Below, piece after piece: positions 56,754-64,000 of a DNA stretch of 64,000 nt (its first letter is position 1; every line of letters begins with the position of its first letter). The notes below the pieces were generated by a model. It was not told where the DNA came from. It did no database searches and was given only the letters and a program-made list of their open reading frames with translations. The stretch is from Planctomycetia bacterium. Its GTDB lineage: Bacteria > Planctomycetota > Planctomycetia > Pirellulales > PNKZ01. A program made the translations under genes and the position numbers. The stretch is from NCBI GenBank assembly GCA_021413845.1, contig JAIOPP010000056.1, forward strand, positions 1-64,000, in the 5' to 3' direction.

Positions 56754-58016
56754 TTACTTCTCCCCGATGCAGTACAGATGCTCGAACGTGCGGATCAAGA
56801 TTCGGCCGTCGGAGATCGCCGGGGTCGAGTTGCTGTGCTCGCCCAGTTTGTTTTCCGCGATCAGTTCGAACTTCTCCGGGCTCGGCTTGAACACGATCGT
56901 CGTGCCGGCTTGCGTCGTGACGTACGCGCGTCCTTCGGCCATGACGATCGAGCCCCAATACGCCCCGTCGCCGATGCGCTCGCTCCACGCTTCCTTGCCC
57001 GTCAACAGCTCGAGGCAGCGGATCGTATTCGGCCCGGCGTCGGGAACGTAGAGATAGCCGCCGACGACGACGCCGGTGCCGATGCTTTGCGGATTGCGAG
57101 GCTTGTACCAGAGCCGATCCTTCTCGCCGATGTCTCCTTTGGCGCCGAGCTTGAAAGCGATGCCGCTACCGTTGTAGCCACCTAAGGCGACGCAGACACC
57201 GTCGGCGATCATCGGCGACGAGTAAGCCAAATCTCCCTTGGGATTCACGAGCGTGCTTTCCCAGATGATCTTGCCGTCGGCCGGTTGATAGGCGACGACG
57301 CGCCGCGGCTGGAAGCAAACGATCTGATCCTGCCCTTGCTGCGCGACGACGATCGGAGTCGTGAACGTTCCCATCGGTGCGCCGTCTTTGCGCTTCTCGC
57401 CGTTTCCTTCGGTCGGCTCGTCGACGCGCCACAGATCTTTCCCGGTCTTGAGGTCGAACGCTGCCAAGAAAGCCTTGACGCCCGGCGCGCAGTTTTGGAT
57501 GACCCGATCTTGGTAGATGATCGGCGAGGCGGCGTAGCCCCACACATGGCGAAACTCGCCGAGGTCGCGCTGCCAAAGCTCCTTCCCCTCGAGATCGTAA
57601 CAGAACAGGCCGGCCGAGCCGTGCCACACGACGACATGCTTGCCGTCGCTCGCCGGAGTGGGAGAGCAATAAGGATTGGTGGCGTGCGTCGGCAGCACCT
57701 TATCGAAGTCGACGATCCGCGACCAAAGCAAAGAGCCGTCGTCGCGATCGAGACAATAGAGCCCGCGCTTCCGCCCTTGGTTTTGCCCGCAGGTGATGAA
57801 GACGCGCTTACCGACGACGATCGGCGAGCTATTCCCTTCGTCGGGCAGCTTGAACTTCCACCGAATGTTTTGTTCTTTGCTCCACTTCGTCGGCACGTTC
57901 GTTTCTTCCGACCAACCGTTGCCGTGCGGCCCGCGAAACGCCGGCCAGTCTCCGGCGCTGGCAACGGCCGACCCTGCGAGCCCAACGACACCGGCGAGGA
58001 GGCACTTATAAAACAT
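56754..58016 (-). CDS. PQQ-like beta-propeller (outer membrane assembly BamB-like) secreted protein
   Basis: The start is the ATG at 58016 (MFYKCLLAGVVGLAGSAV), giving a signal peptide and 420 aa. The frame is open upstream into the flanking repeat, which is not credible protein. The mature part starts GDWPAFRGPHGNGWSEE, the standard planctomycetal opening, followed by PQQ-like blades with W/G-rich repeats (RGLYCLDRDDGSLLWSRI, FDLKTGKDLWRVDEP, YQPADGKIIWESTL, CLELLTGKEAWSERI). Not an enzyme by any visible catalytic motif; probably a periplasmic/surface binding or scaffold protein. It is bracketed by two MITE copies. Confidence 0.93.
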   Translation of the reverse strand: MFYKCLLAGVVGLAGSAVASAGDWPAFRGPHGNGWSEETNVPTKWSKEQNIRWKFKLPDEGNSSPIVVGKRVFITCGQNQGRKRGLYCLDRDDGSLLWSRIVDFDKVLPTHATNPYCSPTPASDGKHVVVWHGSAGLFCYDLEGKELWQRDLGEFRHVWGYAASPIIYQDRVIQNCAPGVKAFLAAFDLKTGKDLWRVDEPTEGNGEKRKDGAPMGTFTTPIVVAQQGQDQIVCFQPRRVVAYQPADGKIIWESTLVNPKGDLAYSSPMIADGVCVALGGYNGSGIAFKLGAKGDIGEKDRLWYKPRNPQSIGTGVVVGGYLYVPDAGPNTIRCLELLTGKEAWSERIGDGAYWGSIVMAEGRAYVTTQAGTTIVFKPSPEKFELIAENKLGEHSNSTPAISDGRILIRTFEHLYCIGEK

Positions 58017-58062
58017 GGCGGAATCTCTCGCAAACGACCAAGGGGCGACACGACCAACCGGG

Positions 58063-58068
58063 ATTATA
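58063..58068 (-). promoter_or_regulatory. Candidate -10 element of the PQQ-propeller gene
   Basis: A perfect TATAAT on the minus strand lies 47 bp upstream of the ATG at 58016; the -35 hexamer is weak. Confidence 0.35.
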
Positions 58069-58164
58069 AGCGCATGGCGGCGACGAATCGAATGACGCCT
58101 TCCCGATTCCCACACGGCTTCGGGCCTCGTTGCGATATACGTCAGATCGTCGATAGCCGATAAC

Positions 58165-58332
58165 GTAGCAGGCACGTTCCACGTGCCGTCCGCCACAGTC
58201 GGCTTTGAGCTACGAACAGAGATCGTCCTCAGATATGCATCTGAGGCTATTGAAAGACGCTGAACGTGTCGCGATCGTGCCTCGCGCTCGAACGACGCAC
58301 GTGGCTGACGGCACGTGGAACGTGCCTGCTAC
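58165..58332. repeat. MITE-like inverted repeat, copy 2
   Basis: The same 25-bp terminal arms as the copy at 56617, starting GTAGCAGGCACGTTCCACGT; the interior is 59 bp longer and different. Together with copy 1 it flanks the PQQ-propeller gene. Confidence 0.85.
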
Positions 58333-58346
58333 TTTGGACGAACGGA

Positions 58347-59009
58347 CTACAGCACGCCGTACTTCTCATACGCGGCCGCTGCTCCCATGCCGCCGCGGAT
58401 CGCATCGCGGGTGATGTTTTCGGCGTGGACCTTTTCCCACGCGCGGCGCACCACTTCCGCCTCGACCGCTCGCGGCACCACGACGACGCCGTCGACGTCC
58501 GCCACGACCAGATCGCCCGGCTCGAAGCGGACGCCATCGATTTCGACTGGGACATCGAGATCGATCACGCGCTGGCGGTCTTTCGAGTCGTAGAGGCAAG
58601 TCCCTTTCGCATAGACGGCGAAGCCCATCGCCCGCATCTGCTGCACGTCGCGCACTCCGCCGTCGACGATCGTGCCGATGCAGCCCCGATTGCGGGCCGC
58701 GGTCGAAAGCAGCTCGCCCCAGATGCCCGAACGAAGCGAGCCGCCGGCCGCCGCGATGATCACATCGTCGGGCCGGCAACCGTCGACGGCCTGCAGCTCC
58801 AACTCGTAGGGCTTGGGATCGGCATGGCTCATGTCGGCCCAGAGGGTACATTTCGCACGGCCGATCAGCACGCCGTCGGTCGTCCAAGGGCGGAGCGGCG
58901 TGCGCGGCGATTGGTGCGTCCGCCCGACGGCATCCAAAGCATCGCACACAACGGCAGAAGTAAACTTCTCGCGCATCATCGCAAGCGTGATCGTCGAAGG
59001 TTGGGTCAT
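58347..59009 (-). CDS. RraA family protein (aldolase/regulator-like)
   Basis: From the ATG at 59009 (MTQPSTITLAMMREKFTS) the protein is 220 aa. The RraA/dimethylmenaquinone-methyltransferase-like fold shows the conserved VCDALDAVGR near 21-30, AAAGGSLRSGIWGELLSTAA at about 86-105 and IGTIVDGGVRDVQQM near 111-125, which hold metal and substrate residues in 4-hydroxy-4-methyl-2-oxoglutarate aldolases of this family. The sequence does not tell a true aldolase from an RNase E regulator; planctomycetal members are mostly annotated as RraA family. A MITE copy lies directly downstream of its stop codon. Confidence 0.88.
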   Translation of the reverse strand: MTQPSTITLAMMREKFTSAVVCDALDAVGRTHQSPRTPLRPWTTDGVLIGRAKCTLWADMSHADPKPYELELQAVDGCRPDDVIIAAAGGSLRSGIWGELLSTAARNRGCIGTIVDGGVRDVQQMRAMGFAVYAKGTCLYDSKDRQRVIDLDVPVEIDGVRFEPGDLVVADVDGVVVVPRAVEAEVVRRAWEKVHAENITRDAIRGGMGAAAAYEKYGVL

Positions 59010-59285
59010 ACGTTGGGCTCCCTCATCATCGGCGGACGAAACGGACGGGATAGTGCTCCGGCGACGCCCTACTTTCGGCATGGCGAAGCTCGAAACCAGA
59101 CCCCATCGTAAGACCTAAGATGATAACGAACGACGAGCCGCGATGCTGGAGCGAGGCGCGAAGAATTACGTTGTCCTACCGGATTCGGTGAAAATCGGCA
59201 CGCCCCCCCCGCGCGCCGCGACTGTTAAAATAACGGAGCGATACCTGAGTCGATCCGCGCAAACGTGAATTGCAAGGGGGGAATC

Positions 59286-61010
59286 ATGCCTCTACGAATG
59301 CTCGCCCTCTTCGTCGCGATTTCGTTCGGGCCGATCGCTCGGGCCGACGAGCCGGCGAAGTCGACCATCGCGTTCGGCACCCCGGCGTTTAAGCAATGGG
59401 AGCAGGAAGTCGCGAAGCTCTCCGCCGACGAACGGATCGCGGCCGTGACTCGGAAGTTGACGGAGCTCAATCCCGGCTACGACGGAAAGTATTTTCGAAT
59501 TGTCGCCGAACGGGATGTGTGCGCATTTGTCGGAGTTTCCAATCGGTTGAAAGACATCTCCCCGCTCGCAGCGTTGAGAAATCTGCGATCGGTGCGAATC
59601 GAGGACGATCTTTTTCTTCCGTCCGACAAGCCGAACAGGCTTTCCGATCTCTCGCCGCTCCGCGGGCTGCCGCTGACGTATCTAAGTATCGAAGACTTGC
59701 CGGTGTCCGATCTGTCGGCCCTTCGAGGCATGCCCTTGGAAGAGATCGAATTGATTCAGACGAAAGTCGCCGATCTTTCTCCGCTGCGCGGAATGCCGCT
59801 CACGAGTCTGCAGTGCCCGGGCGCGCCGGTTTCCGATCTCTCGCCGTTGTACGGTTGCGAGAAACTCTACGACGTGAATCTTTATGGAACGAAAGTTACC
59901 GGAGTCGATGTCGCAGGCTTGCAAAAAGCACTACCCCAGTGCGCCATCGATTGGGACGAGCCCCTTCGGCCGATCACGACGCTCGCCGACCCTGCCTTTC
60001 AAAAATGGCTGAAGGAAGTTGCCGCACTCCCGCCGGCTCGGCAAATGGCAGCGTTCACGCATAAGATCGCCGAACTCAATCCCAACCTCGGTTATGACAA
60101 GGAACTTCGCGATATTTACGAAGATTCCGCGATCTCTCTCGACGGCCTAAGTCCTTGGAAACCAGATGGCGTCGTAATTGATTTAGGATTTTTCACGCAT
60201 CGCATCACCGATCTTTCGCCGGTTCGTGCTTTCCCCGGACTCAAGACCCTTCGTGCTTACGGCTGCACGTTGGAGAAGCGGTTCGCGCTGCAGGATCTCT
60301 CACCGCTCAAAGGGTTGCCCCTCACCTATCTCGACATTAACTACACCCGAGTTGCCGATCTCGCTCCCTTGGCCGGCATGCCGTTGACGACGTTGGACTG
60401 CTCCATAACGGGGGTCTCGGACCTCGCGCCGCTCAAAGGGGCGCCGCTCGTCGTGCTCGATTGCGGCAGCACGAAAGTCGCCGATCTTTCCCCGTTGAAA
60501 GGGATGCGGCTAGAGCGATTCCATTGCGGCTACACTCCGGTCGCCGACTTGTCTCCCTTGAAGGGGATGAAACTGACGGCCGTTTCCTGCGGTCGAAACG
60601 TCTCCGATCTCACGCCGCTCGCCGGCATGCCCCTCACCGAGATCGACTTTGTTGGATCGAAAATATCGGACTTGTCGCCGCTCAGAGGAATGACGTTAAC
60701 GAAGGTGTGTGGCGATTATACGTTCGTCGTCGATCTCTCCCCGTTACGAGGAATGCCGCTCACCGAAGTTTCATTTAGCAACACACGCGTGTCGGACCTT
60801 TCGCCGCTGCGGGGGATGGATCGCTTGGAGAACGTGAATTTCTCGCAAAGTGCGGTGGTCGACGTTTCTCCCTTGAAAGACTGCAAGAGCCTGAAGATGG
60901 TGAGGCTCGATTCGACGAAAGTAACCGCCGCCGACATCGACGAGTTGCACAAAGCGCTCCCGCAATGCGACATCTATTGGGACGGCCCGACCGTGCATGG
61001 GGCGAAATAA
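59286..61010 (+). CDS. Secreted leucine-rich-repeat protein
   Basis: The ATG at 59286 (MPLRMLALFVAISFGPIARA) has AAGGGGG upstream and gives a signal peptide; 574 aa. There are two parts with similar openings: residues about 28-75 (FGTPAFKQWEQEVAKL) and about 234-282 (LADPAFQKWLKEVAAL), each followed by short LRR units of about 23 aa of the form VADLSPLRGMPLT. The repeats are unusually regular (six or more in the second half). Both halves end with a similar ALPQC-D-x-x-W motif (ALPQCAIDWDE and ALPQCDIYWDG). A binding or surface-recognition role is likely; target unknown. Confidence 0.85.
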   Translation: MPLRMLALFVAISFGPIARADEPAKSTIAFGTPAFKQWEQEVAKLSADERIAAVTRKLTELNPGYDGKYFRIVAERDVCAFVGVSNRLKDISPLAALRNLRSVRIEDDLFLPSDKPNRLSDLSPLRGLPLTYLSIEDLPVSDLSALRGMPLEEIELIQTKVADLSPLRGMPLTSLQCPGAPVSDLSPLYGCEKLYDVNLYGTKVTGVDVAGLQKALPQCAIDWDEPLRPITTLADPAFQKWLKEVAALPPARQMAAFTHKIAELNPNLGYDKELRDIYEDSAISLDGLSPWKPDGVVIDLGFFTHRITDLSPVRAFPGLKTLRAYGCTLEKRFALQDLSPLKGLPLTYLDINYTRVADLAPLAGMPLTTLDCSITGVSDLAPLKGAPLVVLDCGSTKVADLSPLKGMRLERFHCGYTPVADLSPLKGMKLTAVSCGRNVSDLTPLAGMPLTEIDFVGSKISDLSPLRGMTLTKVCGDYTFVVDLSPLRGMPLTEVSFSNTRVSDLSPLRGMDRLENVNFSQSAVVDVSPLKDCKSLKMVRLDSTKVTAADIDELHKALPQCDIYWDGPTVHGAK

Positions 61011-61031
61011 CCCGACCACGGCTTCGCGTTC

Positions 61032-62447
61032 TTACGGCTTCAGCGCCTTCTCGCGTTCGGCGGCGCGGGCTTTTTCTTCCGCTTCCCGTTTCATCACGTC
61101 TTTCGGATGTTTCGAGAACGACTCGAAGACGTCGCCGTTTACTAAGTCGGCCAGTTTGCCGAGCTCTTTGAGGATGATCGGTTCGGCTTCGGGAGCCAGT
61201 TTCGAGGTGTTCGACTCGTAGCCGCCGACCGCGTAAGCGGCCGTCGTGGCGATGTAGCCGATGTTGCCGTTGGCATAGCCGACGATGATCGGAATCGCGC
61301 GATCGGTGATCGCCGCTTCGAGCTTGAAGCCGAACTCGACCATCGGTTCGCCCGGCATCGTGAGAAACAGATACGGCCCGATCTTCAGCGCTTGCAGTTC
61401 CGTGCGCACAGGCTGCTCTTTGCCGGGAAGCTCGATCACGCTGCTCGCCGACTTGATGGCGTAGTAGTCGCGCCGCTCCTTGAGCTTCTCGCGCGTCACG
61501 TTCGCGGCCAGCGAGCGCACGACGGCGCTGCCGAGATCGCGTCCGGCCCATTGAATGTCGGCCTCGTCGGCACAGCGATAGGGATAGCCCGGCAAGTTCG
61601 GACGAATATCTCCCGCGCAACCTTGGAGGAACAGCGCGTGAGTCTTGCCGCCGTAGCACATCTCGACGAACGACTGCGCCTCGCCGGGAAAGTCGGCGCT
61701 CATCTTCGGATAGCCGCCCGGATAAGGGACCGAGCCCTTATCGCCCCAGGTGAAGAAGCAGGGATGACACACGGCATGCATCACGACCGCGACCGGCGTG
61801 AGCGACTTGCCGTCGTCGAAGCGGAGCACCTTCACGCGCGGGTCGTTCGGACCGTCGGGATTGAGCCGGAAGACCACGCGGCCGTCGATCGTTTTGCGGC
61901 GATTGATGCCGAACCCGATCTTGTCTTCGCCGTAGCCGACGGTGACGGGCCGCAGTTCGCCGAACGCTTGCTTCGTCGCGGCCGCGAGCTTTTCGATCAG
62001 CTCGGCACCCCACTCCGGATTTTCCTTGAAGCCGGGGGCCGAGTGATTGTGCGAAGCGGCGACCATGATGTTGGCTGCGGGAATGCCGGTCTCGGTTTCG
62101 ATCTTCGCGCGAACCGGACGGACGAGCTCTTCCCACGCGCCGATCACGTCGAGCGTGATGATCGCGGCTTTCGTTTCGCCGTCGTCGAGCACAAGGACGC
62201 CGGCCCTGAGCGGATCGCGCACGCCGGTGACTTTGCGACGATGCCCGACGACGGAAAAATCTTCGACCTTCGCCGGCGTGATGTCGACCTTCGCCGATCC
62301 GGCCCGCAGGTTCGATTGGACGGGAAAGGTGCCGTCGGCCGGCGCTTGGGCCGCGGCCTGGCCTGCGAGCAGCGCAAAACCGCAAGCGAGGAGCAAGCTC
62401 GGCATGAGGCGGAAGATTCGGCGAACGAGTCGGAGTGAAATCGGCAT
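61032..62447 (-). CDS. Neutral/alkaline ceramidase-like hydrolase, secreted
   Basis: The protein is 471 aa with a signal peptide (MPISLRLVRRIFRLMPSLLL). The N-terminal ceramidase-type domain starts LRAGSAKVDITPAKVEDF. The zinc/active-site motif ASHNHSAPG has His133 and His135; a second His cluster MHAVCHPC lies near 224-230. The LFLQGCAGDIRPN loop and IVGYANGNIGYIATTAAY block are typical of neutral ceramidase-like enzymes. The C-terminal Ig-like domain of true ceramidases is not evident, so substrate could differ. Divergent from the desaturase gene. Confidence 0.85.
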   Translation of the reverse strand: MPISLRLVRRIFRLMPSLLLACGFALLAGQAAAQAPADGTFPVQSNLRAGSAKVDITPAKVEDFSVVGHRRKVTGVRDPLRAGVLVLDDGETKAAIITLDVIGAWEELVRPVRAKIETETGIPAANIMVAASHNHSAPGFKENPEWGAELIEKLAAATKQAFGELRPVTVGYGEDKIGFGINRRKTIDGRVVFRLNPDGPNDPRVKVLRFDDGKSLTPVAVVMHAVCHPCFFTWGDKGSVPYPGGYPKMSADFPGEAQSFVEMCYGGKTHALFLQGCAGDIRPNLPGYPYRCADEADIQWAGRDLGSAVVRSLAANVTREKLKERRDYYAIKSASSVIELPGKEQPVRTELQALKIGPYLFLTMPGEPMVEFGFKLEAAITDRAIPIIVGYANGNIGYIATTAAYAVGGYESNTSKLAPEAEPIILKELGKLADLVNGDVFESFSKHPKDVMKREAEEKARAAEREKALKP

Positions 62448-62780
62448 GGCGGGTCGTCCTTCGAGTCGGGCAAGGAGCCGTTACGGCGGGTTGGTGGGAG
62501 CTGCTATCGTCGTCGAGCGCTCGGCCGCTTGCAACGGTCATCTTCCGAGGGCCAAACATTGCAATCGCGCGGCGCATGATTTAATCTGAAGCCTCGATAC
62601 GCGACCGTTTCGCACACCCCGGTCGACGTATCCGTAGTTCGCGACTTCGCCCACCGCGAACGTTGGTGATTCCTTATCTGCTCCTCTGCGGAGTGTTCGT
62701 CGTGGTGCGCGCGTCTTCTGCGCAAACCGCGACGCACGCCCCCGAGCGAGCGATTCCTTCGGCGGAAGCGAGACTGTGCG
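62448..62780. other. Divergent intergenic region between ceramidase-like and desaturase genes
   Basis: These 333 bp hold no recognisable gene. The open frames across it do not match protein-like composition, and no clear promoter was found by eye; it presumably carries control elements for both flanking genes. Confidence 0.5.
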
Positions 62781-63809
62781 ATGTCGGCAGCAAATGGGGC
62801 GGCGGGAAACGGCGCGAATCTCGATGCGGCCGATATGGGCACCTCGGGCCTCGCGGGTCGGGCGGTGCTTGAGATCGGCATCGTACGAACGCTCAGCCGG
62901 CGCTCCGATGCCCGCGGCCTCGGGCGCTTCGCCGTGCATCTCGGCGTGATGACGCTGACCGGCCTGCTCGTTTACGAATGTCTGCTGCATGCCCGTTGGC
63001 TGCTGCTGCCGGCACTCGTCGTGCATGGGTTCACGATTGTGACGATGTTCGCGCCGATGCACGAATGCGTCCATCGGACTGCGTTCGCCGCACCGATCTT
63101 AAACGAAATCTTCGGCTGGCTCGCCGGCTTGTTGGGTTTCTACAACTTTCATTACTACCGCTATTACCACACGTGGCACCATCGCTACACGCAAGACACC
63201 GCGCGCGACCCGGAGCTGATGACCCCGAAGCCGCGTAATCGGTGGGAGTATTTCGTCGAAGTCAGCGGCCTCTCGTTTTGGCTGAATCGACCGGCGCTGT
63301 TTCTTAAGCTCGCCACCGGCCGGCTGGAGGGCTACGCGTTCATTCCCGTCGCGGGCCGGCGCAAGGTCGCCCTCTCGGCGGCTTGCCAACTCGCGGTGTA
63401 TCTCCTCGCGCTCGGCTCCATCGCGGCGGGCTACTACTACGCGTGGTGGTTCTGGTTTCTCCCGGCGATCGTCGCGCAGCCGCTGTTGCGGATGATCTTG
63501 ATCGTCGAGCACACCGGTTGCACGAGCGACGAAAACGGACTGACGAACACCCGGACGACGCTCGCTTCGTGGCCGGTCCGGCTCTTGATGTGGAACATGT
63601 CGTTTCACGCCGAGCATCATTTGTATCCCTCGATCTCGTTCCACCAGCTGCCGCAAGCCCATCGGGAGCTGAGTTCTAAGCTCACGCACATCGCACCGAG
63701 CTACGTGTCGGCGAATCGGACTGTGCTGGAAGTCGTCGATGCGCTGGCCGTCGCGGATCGGTCGCCGGCGTCAACGCCTTCCTCGCCGACACAGCCGAGC
63801 GAGCGATAA
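62781..63809 (+). CDS. Membrane fatty acid desaturase
   Basis: The protein is 342 aa from the ATG at 62781. The three His boxes of membrane-bound desaturases are present: HECVH at 94-98, HTWHH at 130-134 and HAEHH at 276-280. The TM segments cluster at about 50-90, 105-125 and 200-240. Histidines bind the di-iron center. A C-terminal Ser/Pro-rich tail follows. The chain-length and position specificity cannot be told from the sequence. The stop codon precedes the MetX-like gene by 53 bp. Confidence 0.92.
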   Translation: MSAANGAAGNGANLDAADMGTSGLAGRAVLEIGIVRTLSRRSDARGLGRFAVHLGVMTLTGLLVYECLLHARWLLLPALVVHGFTIVTMFAPMHECVHRTAFAAPILNEIFGWLAGLLGFYNFHYYRYYHTWHHRYTQDTARDPELMTPKPRNRWEYFVEVSGLSFWLNRPALFLKLATGRLEGYAFIPVAGRRKVALSAACQLAVYLLALGSIAAGYYYAWWFWFLPAIVAQPLLRMILIVEHTGCTSDENGLTNTRTTLASWPVRLLMWNMSFHAEHHLYPSISFHQLPQAHRELSSKLTHIAPSYVSANRTVLEVVDALAVADRSPASTPSSPTQPSER

Positions 63810-63816
63810 CCTTGGC

Positions 63817-63876
63817 TCTGCCGACCGAAACTCTGCCGACCGAAACTCTGCCGACCGCAACCATGTCGACCGCAAC
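63817..63876. repeat. Four tandem 15-bp units upstream of and across the MetX-like start
   Basis: Two identical units TCTGCCGACCGAAAC are followed by two related ones (one base change, then several). They lie in frame with the start of the MetX-like gene; the ATG at 63863 is in the fourth unit, so unit number could change the length of an in-frame leader read from TTG at 63812. Confidence 0.65.
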
Positions 63877-64000
63877 CGTGCCCGCCGCCGCCGGCGATCC
63901 GCTCGCCGAGTCGTTTGCGTTGCCGCAGTTTCGTTTGCAGAGCGGGCCGACGCTGCCGCTGGCGCATGTGGTTTACAAAACCTTCGGCACGCTCAACGCC
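63863..64000 (+). CDS. Homoserine O-acetyltransferase family (MetX-like), 5' part only
   Basis: Only 46 codons are inside the window. The protein begins MSTATVPAAAGDPLAESF and continues with PQFRLQSGPTLPLAHVVYK and TFGTLNA, the standard N-terminal strand-turn of MetX-type alpha/beta hydrolases. Whether the enzyme is a homoserine or serine acetyltransferase or an unrelated esterase cannot be decided without the rest. An in-frame TTG at 63812 would add a repeat-encoded leader. Confidence 0.8.
   Translation, partial: MSTATVPAAAGDPLAESFALPQFRLQSGPTLPLAHVVYKTFGTLNA

Noticed and set aside
58017-58196. N-terminal extension of the PQQ-propeller protein to 58196
   Set aside because: It would read through the MITE arm and put the signal peptide at residue 61; the ATG at 58016 gives a clean signal peptide.
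59161-59240. Promoter of the LRR gene from TTGTCC and TTAAAATAAC
   Set aside because: The two hexamers do not have a usable spacing.

Overview
The window looks like chromosome of a Planctomycetota bacterium, most likely Pirellulales-like. It is GC-rich. It carries the phylum's signature families: two DUF1501 proteins paired with a cytochrome-type DUF1549/DUF1553 protein, a PQQ-like beta-propeller protein, a WD40-fused Ser/Thr kinase, a giant tandem-repeat surface protein with an N-terminal EERRVF-type motif, and caspase-like/vWA membrane proteins. No rRNA, tRNA or CRISPR array was seen.

Region 1 (1-14799) is a type VI secretion locus. On the minus strand, reading from 10509 down to 1, are tssA, tssB, tssC, two different hcp genes, tagJ (ImpE type), tssE, tssF, tssG and the first part of tssH/clpV, which runs off the left edge. 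Divergent from tssA, on the plus strand, are two small unknown genes, vgrG (tssI) and an FHA-type protein. The baseplate/sheath/tube set is nearly complete. TssJ/L/M, TssK and PAAR are not in view. Strong hairpins follow tssC and the first-transcribed hcp, and a promoter-like sequence lies between tssC and hcp.

Region 2 (14892-27305, plus strand) holds two giant, related, single-TM proteins that begin with a caspase-like fold, separated by a Cys-rich HEAT/parvulin-like lipoprotein. The first caspase-like gene is broken: about 50 codons, expected to include the catalytic Cys, are missing and the frame is shifted. The second also carries a vWA domain. Region 3 (27322-41146, minus strand) is an operon of a giant adhesin-like repeat protein (with its own frameshift near its 5' end), a WD40 Ser/Thr kinase coupled through a TGATG overlap, and a second TM-anchored kinase.

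Region 4 (41674-50138) has a proline-rich lipoprotein gene, then a transport group: GAF-HlyD, HlyD and a PqqD-like/M50 protease/HlyD fusion on the minus strand, and a divergent TolC-like outer membrane protein. Together they look like an unusual export or peptide-processing machine; no ABC or RND pump is visible. Region 5 (50274-64000) is typical planctomycetal content: DUF1501, DUF1549/1553 cytochrome protein, DUF1501, PQQ-propeller protein flanked by two copies of a MITE-like inverted repeat, RraA-like protein, LRR protein, neutral ceramidase-like protein, fatty acid desaturase and the first 46 codons of a MetX-like acetyltransferase.

The two gene-internal breaks (near 15330 and 40525) share one pattern, a frame change with loss of an expected domain segment. 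They could be real deletions or assembly errors, which cannot be settled from the sequence alone.
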